DNA from: Anseranas semipalmata
Taxonomy: Eukaryota; Chordata; Aves; Anseriformes; Anseranatidae
Length of the DNA: 64,000 nucleotides
Assembly (NCBI GenBank): GCA_013399115.1
Contig: VXAA01007260.1
Coordinates: 62,001-126,000 of the forward strand
Direction of reading: 5' to 3'
How positions within the stretch are numbered: the first letter of the stretch is position 1; every line of letters begins with the position of its first letter. Shown here in pieces: positions 38,201 to 48,983 of this stretch. The translations under genes and the position numbers were made by a program. The notes below the pieces were generated by a model. It ran no database searches, had not been told where the DNA came from, and was given only the letters and a program-made list of their open reading frames with translations.

Positions 38201-40544
38201 ATTAATTAGAAGTTCCTATCAACAGTGGTGACATGAACAAGAAATGTAAATCTTTTGAAGATCATGCATTGGAGGACTACCAGGCCTCACAGACTACAGC
38301 AAAAAGACAGTAACGTGTAAAAATACATTCCAAAAATGACAAAATAGCAGCACAAAAAGGGAAAAAAATAAAAAAATAAAAAAATATAGCAATCCTTCAG
38401 AAATTTGGAGATGGCATCAAGCAGTTAACTACACAAGCAAGTTAATTAGAATAGCATGCAGAAAGCAGCATCTTTCCAGACCCTAGCACTGGTTAAGCTG
38501 ACCAGACCTGCATCAAGAGCTCCATCATTGCTCAGCGCACGGTACAGGACACAATGCAGTTGCCAGCTGTGTAGAGGAAGTGCAATAGGCTGATGATACA
38601 AATGACTCAAATCTTGTATTTATCCTCCAACTTGAATTCCAGTGTAACCGCGCATGGATGTTAATCTGCAACATGTGGGACAGAAAGAAGTTTACAGAAA
38701 TATTCCCTAGTGCTCTTTCCCTGAAAATCTCTATTGCAATCTTAAATTACTTCATTTTTGAGAAAATTATCAGAATATAAGGTCAGATTGATAATATTAT
38801 GTTGCCCAGATTGTATTTGGAGACAAATTCTCCAGTTTTGTCCGCAGGGTGAACAACGTAAGTTGAAAGTGAAACAGTCCTAGTAAATGATTTGTGGCTT
38901 TAGGAAATACATACCTTCAGTTAAAAGAGACTACAGGTATTCTTCCTCTCATTGCATGCCTGAATCTTTCAGGGACTATTTCCCACAACTCTTTTTATTT
39001 ATAACTGATCTTGTATATAAACGAAATCTGGGGAGAAATGTGTTCAGAAACATCTCAGGCACAAGGGAGGTGAAGGTAGTCTACTTAGTTAAAACTGTAT
39101 TTTCTATCTATTCAGCACCGTTCAGTGTCCCTCTGCTGATTCTCACAGAAAACCCCTAGGCTGCTCCATGCTAAAAGAGATGTCTTGAGATAGTATGTTT
39201 ACAAGAGACGCCTCACCTGCCTAGGTTGGCAGAAAGGTATTTTTTTCTGATACTGCTGTTTCTGTAGAACCTGTTGGAAATGGGAGCATTGTCTCAGATT
39301 ATATCCCACTAACCTAAAGCCTCATGAGGGTTCATGAGTGCAGCAAGAATTAGAAGTAGCTTACATCCCTGTTTCGTGGCTTCAAAAGACCTTGCTAGGA
39401 AAGCAAGTATTCATAAATCATCTGAAAAATAATGTAAGCACAGGGAAATGCCTAGCAGTGAACAAGCGAAGGCAATAGCTCCTAAAAGATTCTCTGTGGG
39501 GAAGGAGGGGTGAGTTGGACCACCATGGCTGGAGAATTTCCCAGTGCTTCACCTGACAGGAACAATTAGGCATTGATAATAGAATAATTTGTGTTTGATG
39601 AAATTCAACTGGGAACTTCAACTGTGGAGAATCAGATGATGTTCATTACCGCACTGGAGCTTTCCCTCGAAAGGCAACTTGCAGATGTCATGCTAAAAGC
39701 AGCAACTGTTTGAAGACTAGTTTCTACAGTAGCTTAAAATATTTCAACCAAATGGCTCTCAGGTACAAAATGGACATGAATGTTCTGTGTTTCTTTATGG
39801 AACGGGTTGCTGTTATTGTCTTTTTTGCAGTCAATAGAAATGCTACCAATACCTTTCTCTAATTGAGCAGGCTAGATCTGCTTATGAAGGCTCAGGCATT
39901 CAAAAGTACAATGGCTTTTACTGAGTATATAGAAAACTATTTTATAGTAAAATGTTATTATACATCTAAGCACATGTTAGAAATAGAACAGAAATTACCT
40001 AGACCTATTGTATGCTCCAAAACACAGGTAACAAGAGCCAGCATGCAGACAATATTCATGTAGTTATAATTATTTTGATGCAGAATTAGAAGGAATAAAA
40101 CGATAAAATTGTAAGAGTAATACACTCATAAGTTGTCATGCTTTCCTTAATCACAGCTAAAACATAAAGGAGGGAGAATATAAACAGGAATAAATGAAAA
40201 AGGTACTCAGGACATGTGTACAAATATAAATAACAGCAGTAAAATACAAATCCTGAAAAGCAAAACAATAACCTCTGTAAACAGTGTTTTAATGGATAAA
40301 AATGGGACCACATTCAAGTGAAAAGTGTTCTGTATTGGATTATCTGGGAATCTAATGGTATGAATTTTAAAAACTTTTTTTTTTCCTTTTGCAGTAAAAA
40401 AATAGTAGACACATGAGTAGAGTAGGGATTTTCCATTACTCTAAAATAATATTTGTATTATTCCTCAAATCCAAATTATATTTCAATTACATTGGGATCA
40501 ATTGAGATTAGATAGTAACAAAATGATGGACTTGTCCAGAACAA
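38201..40544. other. Unique DNA, no gene seen
   Basis: A-rich stretch at 38358-38388. Open frames of 66-90 codons lack motif or splice support. Confidence 0.5.
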
Positions 40545-41067
40545 ATACTGGTGAGGCCACACCTGGTGTACTGCGTCCAGTTCTGGGCTCCCCAGTACAC
40601 TGCATGGAGCTACTGGAGAGAGTCCAACGAAGGGTCACAAATAAGGGACTGGAGCACCTCTCCTATGAGGAGAGGCTGAGAGAGCTGGGACTCTTCAGCC
40701 TGGAGAAGAGAAGGTTCAGGGGGGATCTCATCAATGTCCATAACTATCTGAAGGGAGGATGCAAAGAGGGTGGAGCCAGGCTCTTGGCAGTGGTGCCCAG
40801 TGACAAAACAAGAGGCAACGGGCACAAACTGGAGCACTGGAGGTTCTGTCTAAACATCAGGAAGCACTTCTCCACTGTGTGGGTGACAGAGTGCTGGCAC
40901 AGGTTGCCCAAGGAGGTGGTGGAGTCTCTGTCCTTGGAGATGTGCAAAAGCTGCCTGGACATGGTCCTGGGCAACCTGCTCTGGGTGGCCCTGCTTGAGC
41001 AGGGGGTTGGACCTGATGGGCTGCAGATGTCCCTTCCAACCTCAACTACTCTGTGATTCTGTAATTG
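40545..41067 (+). mobile_element. CR1 LINE 3' fragment with long open frame
   Basis: It starts at GGTGAGGCCACACCTGG, the conserved C-terminal part of CR1 reverse transcriptase. After one small deletion near 40597 it runs without a stop: [43 protein letters not shown] and NLLWVALLEQGVGPDGLQ are all in one frame to the terminal TTCTGTAATTG near 41067. It is the best preserved CR1 here, with few disabling changes in about 460 bases, suggesting a younger insertion. It still lacks the endonuclease, ORF1 and most of the RT, so it cannot move by itself. Confidence 0.95.
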
Positions 41068-44000
41068 CATGCTTTTATATGGATTTGCATGCAACAGTAG
41101 TAAACACTATAAGCCAGCACATCACTGTAATTTTTTTTTTTTTTTTTGCATAAAAAAAGCACTATTTGAAATGGTAACATTTGGAAATTGGAGAAGGGCA
41201 AAGTAAAGGTAAAGATAGACAGCAGACTGCAAATATATAAATTCTAAGAGTTATGTTAGTTTACCTTCCTGAAAAGGCCCTATTGCTATGGAGAATATAA
41301 AGATATTATGCTTTTCTGCCATAACAGATGGTTTAGGAATAATAAATCAGAACAAATAAGACTATTCTCAAATTTTATAGGAATCTACTTGTCATTGCTT
41401 ATTGGATAAGCATGAATGAAAAACTAAATACAGATGTTTGTGTGCGTTTGTGTGCTTGATGACTTGATGGTGAAAAGAAAAAGAGTATTTCCAGTGTAAA
41501 TCTAACATAGAAAGAATGAAATATCACAGACTGTCTCAATACATGTCCATCAGTTCCTTATCCATGCAAAAATTCCTAATTTATGATTATCCAAGCAGCA
41601 TCTTTGCTTGTGTATTGAACTATAATGTCCAGTATATGTCACAATATTCACACAGAAGCAAATATATCTAAATTGTGCTTTACACCAGCAAAGTCACTAG
41701 TTATGATAACTAAATTTCTTAAAAGCCAGTGAAATTCCAGGCCACCTTCATCTGAGAAACATTGCTTGCAGCTTTTCACACACACACCCCCCAATGGATT
41801 TTATTGAATTTGCCTTTCAAATCTCTTTTAGTCTGAAAGGTAAATGAAATGTTTGTGTTCCCCACACAATAAAACTTTATAGTATTGGTAAGTAATTTAT
41901 TTCAAAACTAGTCTGATAAAAGCTCTGTAGACTAATTGTTCACTGTTTGAAAAATTATCTTTTGTTTATTTTACATTTGTTTCAATCTCTTTATTTATTC
42001 CAAATGTCCCCTTGAGTTGAGGGTTCTGATTCCTGCTTCATTTACAGCATCCTCTGTGGTATTCTCAGTCTTACCTAGATAACATTTTGCAGAGAAAATT
42101 TTCAAATTAGCCTCTGCCAGCCTCTGTTACTTCACTGCAGGATACTTCAGTCAGTTGCTGCAGTATAGCCATATATAGCGTACACTTTTTTTCTGTCTGA
42201 TACTGTGTTAATATTTTTTTTATTAGATTCGGCAGTTTGTTTCAGCCCTTCCTCTTGACTACCAAATGACCAGTCAAGTCCCCAGGGAAGGTTTTCATTT
42301 TCTTTATTTCTTCTCCTTCGGAAATCAAAATGAGAATGAGAAATGAGTGGTGGAGTTACTTGTATGTTATCACTGAATGTCTGTTGCAAGATAAACCTGA
42401 AAGACAAAGATACAGATAGCTTTTGTTCCAGCTGTGACAGTCAGATCCTGTTCACACTGAAACCTATTGAGGTTTTGCCATTGATAGCATTGATAATATT
42501 CCTGAAGGCACCTGATTGCTTAGAAGCCTTGTTTTTCCATACTCACAGAGGTTTGAAATATTACCCCATTTTAAAACATAGTAATGGGGGGGAAAGGGGA
42601 GTATTCATTTCCTTATTTCTGTTTTAACTAAGACAAAACCTGACCCAAGCTTATATAGATTATTGTGAGGGTTGTATAGTTTTCCTTGTTGTTAAAATAT
42701 ATATCAAAGTGAAATACAAGTGGGAATGTGAAGTTGTGTAACCATTTTTTTATAGGTATTAGAAGTATAACTGTTCATGAAGTTTTAAATAAGTTTTTAA
42801 TAAGGCATTTGCTTGTGTGTTTCAGTGGTTTGCTCAGAGCTGCTTCTATTTATTGCTTCCAAACCAAACTAAAGTTCTTTTGAATTATCATCTTCCAATT
42901 TAGTTTTCCTGGAAAATTGCCAGACAAGTTTTTTCCAGATAAGGCAGAGAAAATTCAGTAAATCTAAACATTTTGATTTTTCATTTCAAAGCAATGTTTC
43001 AAAATGGATATACAAAGGAAGAACGAAGCAATCCTAAAGAAAAGCAAAATGGGTTTCTAGGATCACTCAGTATACTTTGCTGGTCTTGAATTTTTTTTTT
43101 TTTTAATACATCTAGTTAATTAGTTCATTGGTTTGTTTGAAATACATTTGGAAATCCATTATTCAAGCAACTCCTTCTGAAGTTGCGGATTTTGAATTTC
43201 CTTATTTATGGCCACACAATAAAAGGAATTATGTTCCTTTTTAACAGATAATTCAAACATTCAAAGCAGTTTTCTAGTCTGTTATATAAGCAGTCATTGT
43301 GATTGTTCAGAGCCAGAGAGTACGTTTTTTTATTGTCCTTCTCTTAAGAGTCTGTCAGACCATCAAGAGAAGTGCACTATATGTAGCACCTGTGTTAGTC
43401 TTCTTTGTCTGCCACCAAGGATAGATCTTTTCTCCCCTTTGCCAAAAATAAGTGGAAATCTGAATGATAGGTTGGTGTTGTTAGTTGAGAAATTGACCTT
43501 CTGTACTCCCCACAGTTCTGACATTTCAAAATAAAGTTCTCAGGAATGAGGACTAACTAAAATCTTGAGAAAGTTTCTAATGCAAAAATTATGTGAATAA
43601 AATTGTCCAAGTACTTTCAATGAATCTTTTGTTAATAATAAAAAAAAAAAAAAAGTGGAGCAAAATGTACAGAATGAGTTAGAATGCTTCCACTAGATTG
43701 AACCTAGTATGCTCTGTTAGCACTTTTTCAACCATCTCTGGGTTATTACCTGTCAATTGCAAGCTCGGTTGTGACAATGACATTTTTCCATCTTCTCTGC
43801 AGTGGTTACTAGTGCTTCCCTGTCAATGGTGATTATCACATAGAGCAGTACCAAGCAGGTTCTGGTAAAACGATTGATTAAGGAATTGTGTGCATCCACT
43901 AAGGGCAGATAAGTACTTAGGGGAACACCAGCGATGGGTTACCTTCCCGTAAGCTTAACCGCCAGAACCTCTCAGGCAGCACAATTTCACATGAAAGATC

Positions 44001-45171
44001 TCAGCTGTTAGGCTCCCTTGCCGTTTACAGGCAAGCTACTGCGAACATTTTGTTAGAAAAGTACTACTGCTTGCAAAGTGTCAGGAGGTGCAGCAGCTGA
44101 TAAGAGGAATAACAGCATTTTTTGAACAAGTGACTGAGCTTTGAAAGAAGAGAGAAGAACATGGCAAGTGTTGTGTGAAATGGATTTTCTATATGGAAAG
44201 TTTGAAATACATGGACAGAAAGTAATTTTAAGAATAAAGATTCGATGAGAAATGTCAAAAATATGGCAGAAAGATGCTTTCTTAGGCCTAGTTTCTTTAT
44301 TCTATCTCTAAATATTCTGAATTCTTCTAGTATTCTTTTTATAAGGAAGTATGAAAGATATTTCTGCAGAATATTTTTTGCACTTAAGGGTGCAACTTGT
44401 TACATAGATCACTCGAGGGAGATATTTCATATCTAAATTACAGTATTTTCTCCACTCATGTATTTTAAGCCTGTATAGATCAAAGAAAGATGTGACAGTG
44501 ATAAAAAATGAATAAATTAACTGAAGGCAGTGCTTCTGGAAAGTATTCAGTCATCTGCCCTCACATCTGTAAACACGTGTGGGTTATTCGCTACGTTTTA
44601 CCATGGTATCGGAAAAGTTCTAAACACTGCCTTAACCAGGTATGACTGAGCTTGTGGGATATGACAAGGTGTTGATGCATTCCTTATCCTCTGCATTCCT
44701 CATTTATGTACAATCTCTGGCGAGTCCTCACCTTCTGAATTTCCTGGCAACAGGGTTTACAGCTGCAGTGAGGGAGTCACTAAATGGAATAAATGCAGAA
44801 GAGAAAAATGGAGCTAGAGATCGGTTTTCAGTCTGACAGTTCATCCAACTTTGCTGGACAAATCTGTTATTTTCTTGATGAATTTGCTTTCCTTGTTGTT
44901 TTTCGAAGTTGCAAGACGCCAGGCAAGGTCATTAAGCAAGAGGAAAATCTCTGGCTTTCTGTTTTCCTGTAGGGCAAGTATAGATCACAGTTCAGAATAA
45001 TATTGCTTCAGGCTAATGGATTTACTGCTTTGTTTTATTGTTTTGTTTTTGTTTTCCTCTTACTCATTGATACCCCATGTTTAACTCCAGTCTTGTATGG
45101 CCACTGACATTTTTCAAACAAGAATGGACAAGGAAAAGAAAACTTAAGTCTCTGTACGATTTTCCTTATAG
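41068..45171. other. Unique DNA, no proven gene
   Basis: A 17-nt T run at 41131-41147 lies just beyond the CR1 end, and A runs occur near 43640-43654. A minus-strand donor (ATCTAG followed by GTAAGA, near 42073) has no clear acceptor. No recognised repeat. Confidence 0.45.
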
Positions 45172-45308
45172 CTAAAGGCAAAGATAATGCTGCAGGCTCT
45201 TTGCCGTTTGAGTCTCCCCTGGTGCCCTGTTCGATGAGGAAGTTACTGTGATTCGAATGTCCGGTTCCTTAGGAGTTATTCCCTCAGGCCATACTGAGGC
45301 ACGCCCAG
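45172..45308 (+). other. Candidate noncoding exon, 137 nt
   Basis: The acceptor TTTTCCTTATAG precedes and CCCAG followed by GTAAGG is a strong donor. All three frames contain stops, the longest opening reading KGKDNAAGSLPFESPLV and stopping late. If spliced, it would be part of a noncoding RNA, a UTR, or a terminal coding segment. Confidence 0.25.
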
Positions 45309-47150
45309 GTAAGGCCAAGGCTGTGACTGAGAAAAACAAGTTTATGCAGACCCCTTTCTACCCGAGCTTAGCAACAGTGTTCTCCGCTGCATTTGGGGAC
45401 TGACCAGCACCACCTTTTTTCAGAGGACATTCACTTCACCTGGGATGAGCAAGGTGCTGCCTTCTTGTTGGCAGAGGAAGAGGAGCGTGACAGCGGTACG
45501 CTCACCCTCGGTTGTCGTAAACAGAGGAAGCAAGGCTTGCTTGGTCACACACAGCCTAAGTCTGTCTGCAGCCTTTCAGAACGGAATTTAAACTCAAGTA
45601 GCAGATAAAACAGAATTTGATCGAACGAAAGGGGAGGATAGAAAAAAGAAATATTTTATCTGTCCCTGAGGACATACGGGATTTAGCAGATCCTTTCTCA
45701 GAAACCCATATATAGATAAAAAAAACTTAATCCCTTCTGCAGTTCTGGAAGGTAAATCTTTTATCTTTCTTCAAGTTCCTACCTATCTGAAACCAAGTAA
45801 CTGCAACAACCCCAGCCTCAGCTCACCCACTGATTTTTGGAGAAGGGGTTTTTATATATTTATATACAAACACAGCATAGTATCATGCCAGGGAAGCAAT
45901 ACGACTTCAGCAAGAGGGCTGTTTACTCCAGCATTTGACTGGATAGTCTTCTAATGTAACTGTACATACCTATTTGCTTTCAGGCATTCAGCTTCTGTCC
46001 CATTAATTTCAGTTTACTGTGCAATTACAATTTATCCTTTCCAAGAGTTACATGCATCTGCAACACCATTAATTGTATTTGTTGTGCTATGAGCTTTAAA
46101 CCTTTATAAATACCATAGAGATAGCAATTAAAGCATCAAGGAAAGTGGCTGTTGTATGAAAGAGTATTAATACCTGTATGGAAAGATGCACCATATTTCT
46201 TTAGGGGATATATCAACTCTCCATAAAATAACTATTAAGATATAATTATTTGTGGTCTTGAGGCTGATTTGAGGTGGCTCCTGAACAGTAACAATTCTTT
46301 ATAATGTTGATTGTCCTTTAAGGTATAAAAATTACCATGAGTTTTGTAACTCATGTCCCTCTCTGCTGCTGCTCCCATCTACAGATGTCTAAGTAAATGA
46401 AAGGAAAGAAGATATGAGACGTAGACTTTCACTGAAGCTTATCTGTGAGGAAGAAATGTCTCTTCTTCCCTGGGAGTGGGACCATTCTTTAGTTCAGCAA
46501 TGATATCAAATGATGCTCAAAACAAAGAAACTGATACCTGAGTCACCAGGCAGGAAAGGGCTAAATAACATGAAATGTCTTATCTCCCTATTCCACATCA
46601 GTCTTTCAAACCTGTTTTGAATTTCTGGGGAAGCAGCAGGAAGATAGTACCACAAAGGTGAAAGCAGATGAGAGTCCTAATTGTGCTAAATTCCCAAGCC
46701 ATCTTAGAAGACTGGATCTTAAAATAAAAAAATAAAAAGAACATAATCATAAAACCACACAACCTTCCACCCCCACATTTGTTGTAGTCACAAGTACAAA
46801 AAAAAAAAAAAAAGACTTTAAAAAGGTGAAAAAAATAAAAGACATTTCATAAAGAACTCCTAAATAGGAGTAATAATGTATTCTTGCATAATTAGGAAAT
46901 TTATATAGCTATTAGCCTGTCTTCCTGCGCAGATCAGAATTTCATTAGGGTCTGGGTCCAGCATTCTGCAGGCCCCAGAAATAAGGTTTAATCTTATTCT
47001 TCTTGTTGTTTTGCTATATACACCTCACTTTGTTCATTTGGAATTTTATGGCTCCGTACTGTAAAGTTCCTGAAAGACCAATCAGACAAGCAAAGCAGAA
47101 GGAAGTTAAGCACAAGGACGTACTGCAAGCACATTTTCAAAGTATGTTGA
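45309..47150. other. Unique DNA, no gene seen
   Basis: A/AT runs near 46720-46740 and 46798-46813. A 71-codon frame at 45393-45608 (acidic, EEEERD) starts at TTG and has no family match I recognise. Confidence 0.45.
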
Positions 47151-47279
47151 CCAATGAATGGGCTTTCGAGCTGTCTTCATAGACACACAATTACCTTTCA
47201 TATATAAGCCCTCTTGCTAAGTGATTCAAAGTCCAAGTTCTTTCAGGAAAGGTCTGCCCACACTCATTTGTCTCTCCAG
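47151..47279 (+). promoter_or_regulatory. CCAAT/TATA promoter-like block with first-exon-like segment
   Basis: CCAAT (47151-47155) lies 46 bases before TATATAA (47201-47207). A start about 30 bases further, near 47231, would give a first exon of about 49 bases with no ATG, ending CTCCAG at 47279 directly before GTAAAG, a good donor. Box spacing (about -80 and -30) fits a classical RNA polymerase II promoter. An acceptor-like TTTACAG ends at 47378 and a second at about 47679, but I find no convincing coding exon downstream. Chance co-occurrence in AT-rich DNA remains possible. Confidence 0.3.
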
Positions 47280-47346
47280 GTAAAGTTTAAAACACTTCCT
47301 CTATATATTATTTAAATGGTGATAAATTTGAACTTTTTACATGTTA

Positions 47347-47372
47347 AGAAAAAAAACACACACACACACACT
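47347..47372 (+). repeat. Poly(A)/(CA)n microsatellite
   Basis: A run of A followed by about nine CA units. Confidence 0.95.
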
Positions 47373-48799
47373 TTACAGCCTTCCTGTGTCATTTAGCACA
47401 GACTAATGAAGGGGATTTCTGTTAGGACCATAGTGTTGGAGATTGGCACTTGCAACCCAACAGCACAAAGCTAAGTGCAGAACAGTTTTGAAAGAAACAC
47501 AGTTGACTGAATATGAGGGTTTAGATCATCTCAGCCACACTGGACTACAGTGAAATTCATAGACAGTGTCAGCAATTTTCTTGAGGCTTGATCCTGCTTC
47601 CTAGCAGACTGGTATCAGTGGGGGATCCTTGCCATGAAGGGAAGTGTTTTCAAAATCTGGCCCTGTTTCCTTTACAGAGCAGCAATAGGGAATTTAAATT
47701 TTGGTACTTAGAGTAAGGTAACCTGATGTTTGTAGGTACAGATAACATTGTAGGTACATTGTAGGTAAAGTTAACTTACCAGCAGTTTAGACTAACTGAT
47801 AATCTTTTGTGATTATAGACACAAATTATAAAGGAAGTAAGTCCCATTCCTCAAACCGAGCTGTGAAAATTTGTGCTACACGTTAATATTCCAAAGTGAA
47901 GATTCTCTTGTCTGCATTTAAACTGTGCTTGCAGGCCAGATTAATCATAACTTGCAGCCAATCTATCCATAGTCTGAAATAGATAAATAAATAATCATGG
48001 ACAATGAAGTAGTGACAAGGCAGACAATTTGCACTTTGAGAACTCAGCAAAACAAGGGCAATCTTATCTCACAGGTCACCTGGCCATTTGATCTCTTCAT
48101 CTGGTGATGTGAAGAGAAGAATGTTTCAGAGAAACCATAAGGCTAGAAAATTGATATTTAAAACACCTCAGTTTGTGGCTGATTATGTATATAACCTTTC
48201 AGCTGAGTGTAGACATACTAAGTCTTCCGTAGCTTACAGCTCTGCTTGGTGGGGAGTGGGTCTCAAAAACGAGGGTCAGACCCTGTTTTACATCTGGGAG
48301 ACTGTGATGCCTTTGGAGCTTTTTCTGCCCAGCCCTCCAGATATTCATAGAGGTCTGAGAATCCTATTTTGTGAGAGAGACTGGGAAAGAATTTATTTTG
48401 TTTCACATTTTTCTATCTTCCCCTAATTTCCTTGGTATTTATTCATCCTAGGTGTATAAATACATATGCATAAAGTCTAATAAAAGTGGAGAAAGAAAAT
48501 GAAAACTTGTTTCCAGTTGCACGTGTCAGATTTCTTAAAAGTAGCTTGATCCAGCAGCCATTTTAATCACCTTGACTTGCAGAAATACCCTCATGCAGAC
48601 ATGTCCATAAAATGGTCATTTTTAGTGATCATAAAGATGAAGAACTAAGCTTTGTGAAAGCAAGGATCTGTGAACTGGTTTAATGTCTCAGTATAGAGCT
48701 GAAGGTGCCACCTGCCTACATCAAGGTGGCTGTTGACAAAAGAAAACCATTGCTAGCAAAAAGAATAGAAGCAGAAGAAGTGAAGAGATAACCCAAGGA
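47373..48799. other. Unique DNA, no proven gene
   Basis: A 112-codon frame (48088-48426) starts at TTG just after an acceptor-like TCTTATCTCACAG. Its sequence (for example KARKLIFKTPQFVADYV) is unrecognised and no donor follows, so I do not call it a gene. Confidence 0.4.
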
Positions 48800-48983
48800 T
48801 TTTTCTTTTTCTTTTTCTTTTTCTTTTCCTTTTCCTTTTTCTTTTTCTTTTTCTTTTCCTTTTCCTTTTCCTTTTTCTTTTTCTTTTTCTTTTTCTTTTT
48901 CTTTTTCTTTTTCTTTCTTTTTCCTTTTCTTTTTCTTTTTATTTTTCTTTTTTCTTTTTCTTTTTCTTTTTTTTTTTTTCTTT
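48800..48983 (+). repeat. (TTTTTC)n pyrimidine tract, about 184 bp
   Basis: Almost uninterrupted T/C sequence built from TTTTTC and TTTTCC hexamers with one A (near 48940). The purine complement yields a lysine/glutamate open frame that is an artefact. Such mirror-symmetric tracts can form triplex DNA and often vary in length. Confidence 0.97.

Noticed and set aside
40502..41056. 184-codon frame as a host gene
   Set aside because: Its sequence is the CR1 reverse transcriptase C-terminus ([13 protein letters not shown] and others) and it ends in the CR1 3' terminus.
48088..48426. 112-codon frame after an acceptor-like site downstream of the promoter-like block
   Set aside because: It starts at TTG, has no donor, is unrecognised, and the reading cannot be tied to the upstream segment.
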